DNA of 64,000 bases from Eupeodes corollae (lineage: Eukaryota > Arthropoda > Insecta > Diptera > Syrphidae): contig NC_079147.1 of assembly GCF_945859685.1 (NCBI RefSeq), positions 91,690,315-91,754,314 of the forward strand, in the 5' to 3' direction. A program made the position numbers and the translations under genes. Each line of letters starts with the position of its first letter. The first letter of the stretch is position 1. Below are positions 34,373-46,150 of the stretch, piece by piece. Below the pieces are notes generated by a model. That model had not been told where the DNA came from. It saw only the letters and a list, made by a program, of their open reading frames with translations, and did no database searches.

Positions 34373-35907
34373 CTAGTATTTACTAATATGTATTATTTAA
34401 ACTAAGTATTATATTTTCTCAAGGTTCCCTTCCAGCAATTGAAGACTTAAATGAACTAAACTTTGGGTGAAGATTTTCTTACTGAGACTGGAAAAACTTA
34501 CAAGTTAAATGTTTTACTTTTGATATATGTCGAAGAAAAATTTAATAAGCAAAATAGATAGGGTAGGCAATGCTATAGTGAATTATTATTTCTTTTTATC
34601 TTATCTCAAAGAAAACGCAATCAAATGGAAAACTAACGAATCAGCAACGGAAAAAAAACTAACTTTCCAAATCTACCCATGAGACCCGTCCGTGGTAACG
34701 TCAGGACGGACAAAAATTGAAAAGAAAACTTATACCAAATAAAACTATAACATTCCCATAGTTTCAGGCGCTGGGATCTTATTCAAATCATTTTCCCCCA
34801 AAAGTTTAAGCTAGTAGGGGAATTTGAGCTTGTGTTTCTGTCATGTTAAAGTACATAGATGTAACTTTTGTTTTTTTTTCGTAAACGTAATGCATATGCA
34901 TATGTACATACGTATCTTTTTTAAGGATTTTTCTTAACTGAAGACAAGGAAGCCTAGGATAATAATTGTCTTGCTTTTGGGAAATGAATAAGAAAAAATA
35001 TGAAATAAATTTTCAAATTATTGTCAGCCACATCCTTTCAAAAACTTGTTGATGATTTTTTGTTTCCTTCCCGAGATAAAATCTCCAAAGTGTTGTTATG
35101 GAAAAATGTGCGGGCTCGAGTTTTGGTTTTTTCATTTCACAATTCAATTTTGCCACCATATCTCATGGTAGATAGCATTCATTTATTGGTAGTTTAGAAA
35201 ACCAAAATAAAAATATCAATGAAAGAGCAGTGGTGATTTCCTCGGAAATTGGAATGAAAATTTTGCTAATAGGGATGATTCAATGGTTGTGGAATTCTTC
35301 AGATGGGATTTGAATTGACTGACACAACTACAAGTTTGAATAAAAAAGACAATAGGAAAAATTGTTTGCATGAAAGAAATAGACAAAAACTTCAATTCTC
35401 TTATTCCTATTTTTATAATAAATGCAGCTGGTGTTTATCATTATAAAATTTTGGGGCCATCAGCGTGTTTTCTAATGAAATTTTCAACATATTGTGAGTA
35501 TTTTTGTTTTTAAAGTGCAAACGAAATATCATTAAATTTGTTTAGTATGCGGTGGATGCTAAAAAATTCAAACAAAATTCGATGAAAAAACGATGTCATG
35601 GATGATTTTAGATAGCAGTCAACCACAAAAGAACTTTTTATTTTTGAATGGAGTGACACTTAAAACTCGTAATTCACTGTAATTTGTAAAACTTGTTATT
35701 TCTTTTTGCCATTAAAATTACTTTTGGTTTTCTTGGCCTCAATTCAAATCTGACTTCAATATTAAACCATCACGTCAGGTTTATGAGATATTACTTGTAA
35801 AAATTCTAACGCTTCTTTTCAATATAATCGGTAATGATTTTAAAAATCTTTAATGCTGTTCTTAAATATTCAGTTAAAAAATAATCTTCATAAATTATTA
35901 GATTTCA
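34373..35907. other. unassigned AT-rich sequence
   Basis: No gene or repeat family is recognised in this stretch of about 1.5 kb. Confidence 0.45.
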
Positions 35908-36827
35908 GTTCTGGCACTAAGTGAAACCCAAGTAGGTTAGAATTTCGATCCCACTAAATTTTGTATGAGTTTAGTCCCACTATTCTTTTCCTACCATGGC
36001 CTCGCCTGCTTATGAATGATGTTCCTCATCAATTATTGCCACAAAATGGTCTCTACACCAAATTTTGTCTTTTAAATTGTGTGCACTATTATTCACTATT
36101 GTTTCCTTTATCAAAACCCTAATCTTACAGAGTGTCAACTTCTCGTGAAATTGATGCTTTATCTGATTCCAATGAATTGTTCCACCCTATCCTCGCACTC
36201 AAATCGTTGTTAAGGGTGATTCCAATGCACCTGAACAACCTAATTCAGCTGGTCAACGGGCTCACTCGAATATCGGACGTGATAGGTCGAGCAGAAAATA
36301 CTCTTGACTTGATTCTTACCTCTGACCCTATTAAGTACACTATAAGTGTTGTATCTTCTCTAAGCACATCTGCCCACTGTGTTATATCTTTACATTTTTC
36401 TTTCCAGCTAAAGAAATAGCTCCTATAAAAGAACAGTTTAGCAATATTTGAAAACCAACAACTATTTCAGGATCTTTAACTATGCTTCTTCGATATTGAC
36501 GTAAACGCTGATATGATCACAATTTTGATTATCTTGGGAAAGAGAACTTTTATCCCGAACAGGGATAAAAGCATCAGAAATATCAGGAACACCCATGGTT
36601 TGAGTCGAACTGCAAAAGATGTTATAAAGGATTCAAGGAGGTAAGTTTCCGTTGTTTTAAAGCCAATCCAACTGAGGAAAACAAGAATAATCTCAAGCAA
36701 GCCAGGAAGGCCTGTACTTGGTCATTTGTAAGAAACATGAGGAATTCTTCCTCTTCCTCGGTTTCATGCTAATTGTCGATGGTCCTCCATAGCGGAGCGA
36801 ATCTTTGTACCACATTGGACAAAGTAA
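35908..36827 (+). pseudogene. CR1/Jockey-like element, copy 2, 5' part
   Basis: The DNA aligns with copies 1 and 3 from GGCACTAAGTGAAACCCAAG (endonuclease Glu block) through TGACTTGATTCTTACCTCTG and the following RT linker. It carries small deletions and stops. The best remaining frame (36132-36419) includes LVNGLTRISDVIGRAENTLD. The match ends at GGACAAAGTAA where the mariner begins, and resumes on its far side. Confidence 0.78.
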
Positions 36828-36829
36828 TA

Positions 36830-38122
36830 AACGGTGATTTTTTAAGAGCTTGAGAACTTTAAAAAAAAAAAAACTCATTAAATTTGCAAAATCTCATCGA
36901 TTATTTATTTGAAACGTTAGATTGGTCCATGACATTTACTTTTTGAAGATAATTTCATTTAAATGTTGACCGCGGCTGCGTCTTAGGTGGTCCATTCGGA
37001 AAGTCCAATTTTGGGTAACTTTTTCGAGCATTTTTGCCGGACTAGCCCGAATTTCTTCGGAAATGTTGTCTTCCAAAGCTGGAATAGTTGCTGGCTTATT
37101 TGTGGAAACTTTAGACTTGACGTAGCCCCACAAAAAATAGTCTAAAGGCGTCAAATCGCATGATCTTGGTGGCCAAACTACCGGTCCATTCCTTGAGATG
37201 AATTGTTCTCCGAAGTTTTCCCTCAAAATGGCCATAGAATCGCGAGCTGTGTGGCATGTAGCGCCATCTTGTTGAAACCACATGTCAACCAAGTTCAGTT
37301 CTTCCATTTTTGGCAACAAAACGTTTGTTAGCATTGAACGATAGCGATCGCCATTCACCGTAACGTTGCGTCCAACAGCATCTTTGAAAAAATACGGTCC
37401 AATGATTCCAGCGTACAAACCACACCAAACAGTGCATTTTTCGGGATGAATGGGCAGTTCTTCTGGTTGCTCTTCACTCCAAATGCGGCAATTTTGCTTA
37501 TTTACGTAGCCATTCAACCAGAAATGTGCCTCATCGCTGAACAAAATTTGTCGATAAAAAAGCGGATTTTCTGCCAACTTTTCTAGGGCCCATTCAATGA
37601 AAATTTGACGTTGTGACAGATCGTTCGGCTTCAGTTCTTGCACGAGCTATATTTTATACGGTTTTACACCAAGATCTTTGCGTAAAATCTTCCATGTGGT
37701 CGAATAACATAAACCCAATTGCTGCGAACGGCGACGAATCGACATTTCACGGTCTTCAGCAACACTCTCAAAAACAGACGCAATATTCTCTTCTGTACGC
37801 ACTGTACGCATTCGTGTGGTTGGTTTAATGTCCAATAAAGTAAACTGAGTGCGAAACTTGGTCACAATCGCATTAATTGTTTTCTCACTTGGTCGATTAT
37901 GTAGACCATAAATCGGACGTAAAGCGCGAAACACATTTCGAACCGAACACTGATTTTGGCAATATAATTCAATGATTTGCAAGCGTTGCTCGTTAGTAAG
38001 TCTATTCATGATGAAATGTCAAAGCATACTGAGCATCTTTCTCTTTGACACCATGTCTGAAATCCCGCGTGATCTGTCAAATACTAATGCATGAAAATCC
38101 TAACCTCAAAAAAATCACCCTT
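36830..38122 (-). mobile_element. mariner-family transposon inserted in CR1-like copy 2
   Basis: Imperfect terminal inverted repeats of about 27 bp start AACGGTGATTTTTT on the left and AAGGGTGATTTTTT on the right (reverse complement). TA dinucleotides flank them at 36828-36829 and 38123-38124, the expected mariner target duplication. Length is about 1.29 kb, normal for mariner. The CR1-like sequence on the two sides joins smoothly when compared with copy 3 (AAAGTAAG...ATTATTGTACTTGATATTTC). Confidence 0.88.
36936..38009 (-). pseudogene. mariner transposase with one in-frame stop
   Basis: The frame starts at ATG 38009 and would give about 357 residues. The N-terminal 120 residues (LTNEQRLQIIELYCQNQCSV ... 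STTWKILRKDLGVKPYKI) are the two helix-turn-helix DNA-binding domain. A TAG at 37649-37647 interrupts. The same frame then runs to 36936 with FSDEAHFWLNGYVNKQNCRI (first Asp), MWFQQDGATCHTARDS (second Asp) and WPPRSCDLTPLDYFLWGYVK (third Asp). There are 36 residues between the second and third Asp, a little more than in classical mariner. One nonsense change is the only obvious lesion, so inactivation is recent. Confidence 0.88.
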
Positions 38123-38124
38123 TA

Positions 38125-38690
38125 TTATTGCACTTGATACTTGATATTTCAAAAGCTTATCAAAAATGCGTGCTTTCGGTTTCCATGAATACCTCCTTCG
38201 CTACATAAATAATTACCTTTCGCGTCGTTCAATTCAAGTAGCATTGGATGGATTCAAGACTGAAAACCACAATATAAATGTTGGTGTACCCCAGGGTTCT
38301 GTTCTATCTCCAACATTATTTCTCATTTTATTAATCATCTTCTGTCTGCAACTTCTAATGCAATACATTGTTTTGCGGACGATAGTACTCTTAGCTTTTC
38401 ATATTTATTTTCAGACTCACATCCCTCTTCTTTGAATGTGGAACAAAAAAATAAGATATTCTCATAAAATTACGACCTAATTTTCGGTGGTACAATAGGA
38501 AATAAAAAAAACGCGTGGAATGTAATGCTTCATAGACGCAATTCTGTCTTGTATCATTAAAGTTTTATATAATCCCTTTCCACAATCCATTGAGGGCACT
38601 TGCATTAAGGAGACTGTACATCCCGATAATCTCGGTATGTGTTTAGTTTTGTATGCCTTTAGTTTTTCCATTCTCACATTTTGAATATTT
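38125..38690 (+). pseudogene. CR1/Jockey-like element, copy 2, 3' part
   Basis: After the mariner, the CR1-like sequence continues with TTGATATTTCAAAAGC and a frame (38166-38435) containing YLSRRSIQVALDGFKTENHN and INVGVPQGSVLSPTLF. The FADDS region has a frameshift and the copy fades near 38690, without the family's 3' end. Confidence 0.78.
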
Positions 38691-39600
38691 TAAAAATTAC
38701 TAACCAACGAACGTTTTTTACAACAAAAGTCGTCATTATTCTTAAAAGAGGTACATAACTCACTATCTACACTAACAAATATTTCTGTAGAATTAAGTTT
38801 TGATTTTTTGATAAACTTCAGAACTGGTAGATTTTTTTAGCCAAGGCGAAAACGCACTGAAGCCGAAATTTGTTAATTTTTTTCTTGGCGCATGGATTCA
38901 CCATTTTTCCACTCAACATCATATTTTTGATGAACGAAACAATGTTTTGAAGCCAACGTGCATCCAGATAAATCGATAAAGATGCAAAAGCAAATATTAA
39001 ATAACCACTCTTTTTTTTGCCTACGTACTCGTATGTTGCACATTTATATTAAATTATAAATAAATAAAAATAAATGTATACGAAGTCCATTACCTGTATA
39101 TTTATTTTTCAGAATTAAAACAAATAATAATTATTATTATCACATTGAATTAATTGCAAGTGAGGTTGTTTTTTTGTTTATTATTTTCAATATTAAATCC
39201 TTCAATTCATCTGGATTGTAAAGTTTCATTTTCATTTTAATAATAATAATAAAAGCACGTTGATGGTTCCAATTTTATTAATACATTTATATTTAAACCA
39301 TTGAAAATAAATGCATGCAAAATATTGAAATACTTAATGGTTCGTGAAATTTAATTTTTTAAAGAGCGTTTAAGTGCTTGTTTTATTATTTATTGCTAAC
39401 ATAAATAATACGTAAAAGGAAATGTTTTTATCAAGCTTTTTATCAATCATTAAAAATTGTGTAAAAATGTTGTTAATAATTCAAAAGGTTTTGTCTCAAT
39501 GTGTTCTCATGGTGACAAGAAAAAAACCGATGGCAACCTTGTTAACATTTCCATCGATAAGTATTATACCGATGGATTAAAAAAATTCTGTTCAAATACG
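38691..39600. other. unassigned AT-rich sequence
   Basis: No gene is seen. It is strongly AT-rich with AAT runs near 39120-39250. The next RTE fragment may extend a little upstream of 39604, but I cannot align it. Confidence 0.4.
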
Positions 39601-39603
39601 AAG

Positions 39604-39857
39604 GCTCTCATGGGAATTCGATAGGATCGGCTGGGCAACGATATTTGCTATGGTGACTGCTACCGAGAAAACGAACAAAGCTTATTATAAATATTTTTAT
39701 TATATGCGGCTTTGTCATTAGAGCCAGACATAAGCAACAAGTCTTGAGCTATAGGTGCATTAACGAGCGCCTCATCACCATCCTCATGGTAGCCAGTAAA
39801 AGTTTTTAACACTTATTGGAACTTGGAGTTCTCCAGATCAATCTTCCGTCAACCACA
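39604..39857 (+). pseudogene. old RTE copy, piece 1 (endonuclease)
   Basis: In broken frames it encodes YGDCYRENEQ, CGFVIRARHKQQVLSYRCIN and GTWSSPDQSSVNH. These match, in order, YGDCYREQRQ, CGFVVGTRLRQKVLSF and GTWKSPDQSTVNQ of the RTE at 12.8-16.1 kb. Internal pieces are deleted. It stops at a CCAC string where CR1-like copy 3 starts. Confidence 0.7.
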
Positions 39858-42517
39858 ATATGGTCTTTGCACCAATACCTTTTTTAATTATATGTGGTTT
39901 AAATTCTCCGTAAACAAGAAAATCATTCACTACTGCTTCCTTTATCGAAGCCCAAATTTAAACAGAGTATCAACTTCTCGTTAATTTGATGCTTTGTCTG
40001 ATTCCATCCAAAGGATTGTTTCGTTCTATCCTCGCACTGAAATCGTTGTTACGGGCGATTTCAATGTACACAATTCTTCATGGCTTCAACATTCAAGCCA
40101 GACAACACCAGATGGAGTGCGGGCAGAAATCTTCACTGAGTTGAACCACCCAACTCAGCTAGTCAACAAGCCCACTGGAATATCGGACGTTGAAGGTCGA
40201 CCAGAAAACACTCTTGACTTGTTTCTTACCTCTGACCCTGGTAAGTACACTATTAGTGTTCTATCTCCTCTAGGCTCATCTGACCATTGTGTCATATCAG
40301 CAAATTTCTCGTGTAAAAACTCTCCACTTAAAGAAAGAGCTCCTAAGAGAACCGTTTGGCAATACGAGAAAGCCAACTGGGACGGTCTCAATAATTACTT
40401 CAGGATCTTTAACTGGTCACTATGCTTCCTCGATAGTGACGTTGACGCCAGCGCTGATATGATCACAAGTTTAATTCTCCTGGGAATGTAAACTTTTATA
40501 CCGAACAGGGTAAAAAGTATCAGACCCAAGGAAAACGCATGGTTCGATGCGAGCTGTAAAGAGGTTGTTAGGGCCAAAGAGGTAAGTTTCCGTTGATATA
40601 GAGCCAACCGTACTGAGGAAAGCCGGAAAAAGTTCAAACAAGCCAGAAAGGCTTGCAACACCCATATTCGACGGACCAAAGTTTTACATGACCAAAAGTT
40701 ACGACAAAAAATACTGCAATGTCCCAAAGGCAGTACAAATTTTTGGTAATTTGTAATAAATATTAGGAATTCTTCCTCTTCCTCGGTTCCAACACTCGTT
40801 GTGAATGACACTACATTTGTTAGCTCTTTAGAGGAAGCAAATCTCTTTGCTAGGCAAATCGCCGCCAATTCAACGCTGCCAGTGAGTGTTATGACTCCGC
40901 CTGTACTTGACCGAGTTAATGGTTCTATGGGGCAAATCTTTTTTCACACTCGTACTGTAGCGAGAGTCCTAAAAGATCTTAACAAACACAAATCTGCTGG
41001 TCGGGATGGTATCCCCGCTTTTGTTCTGAAGAGGTGTTCTTCATCGCTGGTAAAACCACTGCGTAAGCTTTTTCATCTGTAATACTCCTCAGGTCTCGTT
41101 CCGAGCGGATGGAAAACAGCATTTGTCCAGCCTATTCCCAAAAAGGCAAATCTTCTTCCCTCTAACTACCAACCGATTGCACTTACGTTCCTTCTTTCCA
41201 AGGTCATGGAAACGCTGATTAATTATCAACTCAAGAAATATCTTGAAGATCGAAACCTTCTGGTAATCTCATGGTTCTTCTCAACGAACAGTGGAACAAA
41301 TCTTTACATAGTTTTGGAGAAAGTAAGATTATTGTACTTGATATTTCAAAAGCATTTGGCATCAGGCTCTCTTATCGAAAATGCGTGCTTTCGGTTTTCA
41401 TGAAGCCCTGCTTCATAATTAGTAATTACCTTTTCGATCGTTCAATAAAAGTAGTATTGGATGGATTCAAGTCTGAAAACCCTAAAATAAATGCTGGTGT
41501 GCCCCAGGGATCTGTTTTATCTCCAACACTCTTTCTCACTTTTTTTAATGATCTCCTGTCTGCAACATCTAATCCAGTATATTGTTTCGCTGACGATAGT
41601 ATTCTTAGCTTTTTATATTCGTTTTCAGACTCACATCTCTCTTCTTCGGATGTGGAACTGCAACGACAAAATATGATAACCTCATTAAATTCCGAACTTA
41701 ACAGCATTGTTCAATGGGGATTAAAAAACCGCGTGGAATTTAATGGTTGGAAAACTCAATGCTGACTTGTATCGTTAAAGTGAGATATACCCCCATTGCT
41801 ATTATCCATGGAATGCACTTGCATCAATGAAACTGAACACCTCGATATTCTCGGTATGTGTGTTACCAACCACCTGTTGTGGAATGATCACATATACGCT
41901 ATGTCACCAAAAATTCCGCAAAGGTGTTTGGGTTGCCTTAGGCGATGCAAGAAATATTTCGCCCCTTCTGATCTGGCTGTTATCTACAAAACTTACATAC
42001 GTGCAAGGCTTGAGTATAACTTCCATCCCTGGGCTGGTGCTCCTGCAACTTACTTAAGCCTCTTGGATAGTATTAAACGTAGAGCATTTGAATAGATTGA
42101 TGATGATATCATCATAAGTTCATTTACTTCGCTTGAACATCGTCGTAAGGTCTCTTGTGTCACCCTTTCTTACCGTTATTTTAACGGCTTATGCTCTAGT
42201 GAAAGAGCCAGTTGCATTCCTCCTCTTAAACAGTTTAACCGTAATACTCGCGCTTCTAGGAATGCTCATCAGTATACTTTGGAGCCCAACTTCGGTACTG
42301 TCAAATACAGAAATTCGTTCTTTAGCCGTACTACGCGAATCTGGAATGCCTTATACCACACTCTGTCTTTCTTAGTCATTGCAATATTAAGGAATTCAAA
42401 ACCAATGTTCACCAACATCTCCTTTTAAACCCTCTCTCCTGTTCCTAGTGCTCACATTGTGCATAATAAGGGTAGTTATATCCCCTTGAGTGTGTTTATT
42501 AAAAAAAAACAAAACAG
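39858..42517 (+). mobile_element. CR1/Jockey-like element, copy 3 (longest), inserted in the old RTE
   Basis: The copy is 5' truncated within the endonuclease and reaches the family's 3' end (ATAAGGGTAGTTATATCCCC, TTGAGTGTG, then an A-run). In order it has the endonuclease blocks GDFNVHNSSWLQHS, TLDLFLTSDP and SDHCVIS (39994-40330) and the RT fingers KSAGRDGIPAFVLKRCSSS (40985-41045). The palm block NAGVPQGSVLSPTLFL and FADDSILSF follow (41490-41610), and then a C-terminal region with YLSLLDSIKRRAFE. Several stops and frameshifts interrupt it. It serves as the reference for the other copies. Confidence 0.82.
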
Positions 42518-44006
42518 ATGAACCTTTCAAAGAGCTTACATCGATTAGGAGAAGATACAAAGTCAAACGGCTACAACCACAAGAAATCACCAAATCGTTC
42601 TCCTATGGAATCACAAGTAACCTCCTTCAAAGGTCTGTGCCGTCAACAAAAGTGACAACATTGGTCAGATTCAACCTGAGGAGCCGCCTCTGACGTTTTT
42701 GGTTTCAAGGGACCACCAACAAGATGGGGTTTGATGAGAAACAAATACAAATGCAGCCAAACAACATTTACGCAAAGGGGCGCTGCATAGAAGGATAAAA
42801 GCTGCTCATTAGCTCTATGAGCAGAAGAGGCGAGAGGAACACCGACTTTTCAGAAAGAAAAAGAGAGATCATGAGACGCGTGCGGTCGAAGATGTTGAGA
42901 AGTTCAAAAGCATTAATGAAGTTCAAAAGTTTGAAACGAAATTCACCTGCTCCACCTTGAACCGAAGGTTGCAAAGACGAAGGTGGCAGCATCATAGTGA
43001 AACCGCAGTCAATGCTAAGGATATGGAAGGCCCACTTCTGCAGACTGCACAACGGTGATGACGGACAGATTCCTGTCAGGCAGGATGATCCATTCAACAT
43101 AGACGACGAAAGAAAACAATCCCGCCCTTCGACTTAGACGAATTAAAAAGTGCCATATCAAAGCTGAAGTCTAACAAAGCCGTTGGAGCAGATGGCTTGA
43201 ATGCTAAGCTCTTCAAAGCAGCTGGATATAGTTTGGTTAGGAGCATGCACCAACTTATCTGTAAGATATGGTCGAATTCACGCTTCTCCATAAAGGTTGG
43301 AAACAACTTGACAAAACCCTTCGATTTAAAAGAAGTTTTTAGACAGGATGATGCGCTGTCATTTTTTAAACATCGTGCTTGAAAGAATAGTGCAGAGCTC
43401 GCACGCCAGCACTAGAGTGACTTACTTTCAAAAGTCTGTCCAATTACTAGCATATGCTGATGATATTGACATAATCGGAAGAACTCAGCGTGATGTCAAT
43501 GGGGCTTTTGTAAGTATTGAGGCAGAGGCTGCAAAAATGGGCTTAACAGTTAATCAGGGCAAAACAAAGTATATGCTGTCGTCAAGAAGAGACTTGCAAC
43601 ACCGACGTCTTGGTTAAAACGTCACCATCGACAGACGTAACTTTTAGGTAGTTAAGGACTTTGCCTACCAAGGCTCCACTATGAACGCAGAACACAACAC
43701 CAGCTCTGAGATCAAAAAAAAGTATTACTCTTGCTAATCGTTGCTTTTTTATGCTAAGAAGACAAATAAGTAGTAAAGCCTTTTTTGGACAACCGAAGTG
43801 TTGCTATTTAAGACCCTTATCATCTCTGTTCTACCATACGTTGCAAAAGCACAGACTATAACATAAGCGAAAGAAAGCACCTTAAATCGTTGGGTCATTT
43901 AGAGCGCATGGAAACCAATGCTCAGGCCCGGAAAGTCTTCGAATCCACGCTAACACGACGGCACATTATAAGACAATCGCTTATCACGTGGAACACACAA
44001 GTCGAA
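42518..44006 (+). pseudogene. old RTE copy, piece 2 (linker and reverse transcriptase)
   Basis: It resumes just after the CR1-like element with YKVKRLQPQEITKSFSYGIT, matching the RTE linker. RT follows: KSNKAVGADGLNAKLFKAAG, MHQLICKIWS, a deletion joining to RFSIKVGNNLTKPFDL, then VFRQDDALS (normally GFRQGDALS) and YADDIDIIGRTQRDVNGAFV with the catalytic YADD intact. After GKTKYMLSSRR the frame breaks and the C-terminus decays. It ends at ACACAAGTCGAA, interrupted by the insert at 44007. Confidence 0.8.
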
Positions 44007-44266
44007 TGACGGTCTAATGTCTCTCACTGACAAGGTTTGTCACATCCCTCAAATTGTGCACCCCAATACAATTTACGAATATTTCAATAAATATGTCTCA
44101 TTGTCTGTCATTCCAGAGGACTTATCCAGCCCCTCATGGACCCGCACCCTGGCTCGAAAATGCTTACACAGGCCTCTGTCTATGTCCAGCATTAGTGTGT
44201 TGTCTGTCCCAAACATGGGAAATTTGCAAATCTGCTCGAAAGATCACACAGTGTCTAATTATCAAA
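44007..44266 (+). other. unidentified insert, 5' part (poly(A)-tailed with 46100-46150)
   Basis: This 260-bp piece is less AT-rich than its surroundings and matches nothing else in the window. With the DINE-like copy removed it joins GTGTCGAAACACCAACGTGA at 46104 and then ends in an A-rich tail just before RTE sequence resumes. A tail like this suggests insertion by LINE machinery, for example a retrocopy or an unknown SINE. The open frame at 44017-44298 (VCHIPQIVHPNTIYEYFNKY) is not recognised. Confidence 0.45.
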
Positions 44267-46099
44267 TTAAAAAGAGGCTGGGATGCGACCCACACTGATA
44301 ACTTCCCATCCCGTCTGTCGATTTGTCTTGCTTAAAAGTTTGTCTTTATGTACTCGTATCAATTTTTACCAAATTTGCGTACTCTTTTTGTAGATTTTAC
44401 TTTTTATATGAAAAAACGGACTGTTGGATTTTTATATTAAAATTATTGAATATCGAAAACAATATTTTCTGTGAAATAAAATAAGTTTCAAGCCAATATT
44501 TTTAAGTTTTGAAAAGCTATTTGAGCCGAAAGTAAATTTTTACCAAGTTTTAGTATTGTTTTTATTTTAGAGTTTTATTTTTTGTAAAAAAAACTGTCAA
44601 TTCGATTTTTTAAAAATTTTACCAACAATATTTCTTATGAGATAAAATTACTTTAAAGCCAATACTTAAAATTTTTAAAGAGATATTTGAGTCGAAAATC
44701 AATTTTTACCAACTTTTATAATTTTTTTTTTAGGTTTTTATTTTTTGTAAAAAAACTGTCAATTCGATTTTTTTCAAACTTTAACTGAATGTTGACAATA
44801 AGATTTTTTAAAAGATAAAAGCAAATAAAAGCCAATATCTCAAAGTTTTGAAAAGATATTTGAGTCGAAAATCAATTTTTACCAACTTTTATAAATTTTT
44901 TTTTTTAGGTTTTTATTTTATGTAAAAAAACTGTCAATTCGATTTTTTTCAAACTTTAACTGAATATTGACAACAAGATTTTTTGAAAGATAAAAGTAAA
45001 TAAAAGCCAATATCTCAAAGTTTTGAAAAGATATTTGAGTCGAAAATCAATTTTTACAAACTTTTATACATTTTTTGTTTAGGTTTTTATTTTTTGTACA
45101 AAAAACTGTCAATTCGATTTTTTTCAAACTTTAACTGTATGTTGACAACAAAATTTTTTGAAAGATAAAAGTAAATAAAAGCCAATATCTCAAAGTTTTG
45201 AAAAGATATTCGAGTCGAAAATCAATTTTTACCAACTTTTATAATTTTTTTTTTTAGGTTTTTATTTTTTGTAAAAAAAACTGTCAATTCGATTTTTCTC
45301 AAAATTTTTCAGAATGTTGAAAACAATATTTCCTATAAGATAAAATAAAATTGAAGCCTTAATTTCAAGTTTTTGAAAAGATATTTGAATCGATATTCAA
45401 TTTTTACGAACTTTGAGTAATGTTTTTTTTTAGATTTTTATTTTTTATAAAAAACTGTCAATTCGATTTTTCTCAAAATTTTATCAGATGTCAAAAACAT
45501 TATTTTTCGTTGCACAAAATTGTTTTAGAGATAAAATCATATTTCAGTCGTAAAATTTTGGAGACGACAAATTTTTTTTTTTCAGTTTTATTGATTTAAA
45601 AAAAAAACCGTTATATTGATTTTTTTCAAAAAATATACCTGTTTGATATCACGTTACAATCTATTATACAAAATTTAATTCAAGTCTCTAGCGTTTTTGG
45701 TTCGTAAGATATTTAGGGTTAACCAAAATGTTCACCATTTTTTCAAACTGCTATAGTAAAAAAAACCACCCACGCAATTTTCTTGAGAGCCCTTTCTGCA
45801 TCTTTCTGCCTTATTATCAGTATAACAAAATTTATTTGAAGTCGATATCTCTTCTGGTTCTTGAGCTATGGACAACGAAAAAAACGTCGCGAACGTACGG
45901 ACGTCGCGAACGTACGGACGTACGGACGTACGGACGTACGGACGTACGGACGTACAAACGTACGTACACACGCACGCACAGACATCTTTCTAAAAATCTT
46001 TTATTTCGACTCTAGGGACCTTGAAACGTCGAGAAATGTCAAAATTTTCAATTTGACAAATCGGACCCATTACAATAACTTCCTATGGGAAGTTAATAA
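44267..46099 (+). mobile_element. DINE/Helentron-like repeat, copy G (best-preserved tandem core)
   Basis: Termini are intact: TTAAAAAGAGGCTGGGATGC at the start and CCTATGGGAAGTTAATAA at the end. Tandem monomers begin near 44522, 44689, 44862, 45037, 45212 and 45387, spaced about 167-175 bp, the middle ones nearly identical. A CGTACGGA octamer array lies at 45909-45956. Copy A matches it closely in the 5' and 3' quarters but has fewer core units. It sits inside the unidentified insert. Confidence 0.78.
45909..45956. repeat. ACGTACGG octamer array
   Basis: Five to six uninterrupted copies of the octamer ACGTACGG, each containing the palindrome CGTACG, lie within DINE-like copy G. Other copies hold only one or two degenerate units at the same site. 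Confidence 0.85.
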
Positions 46100-46150
46100 A
46101 ATTGTGTCGAAACACCAACGTGACCGTATACAAAAAAAAATAAAAAAAAG
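46100..46150 (+). other. unidentified insert, 3' part with A-rich tail
   Basis: GTGTCGAAACACCAACGTGA is followed by CCGTATAC and then an A-run broken by single T and G bases up to 46150. It completes the insert that begins at 44007. Confidence 0.45.
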
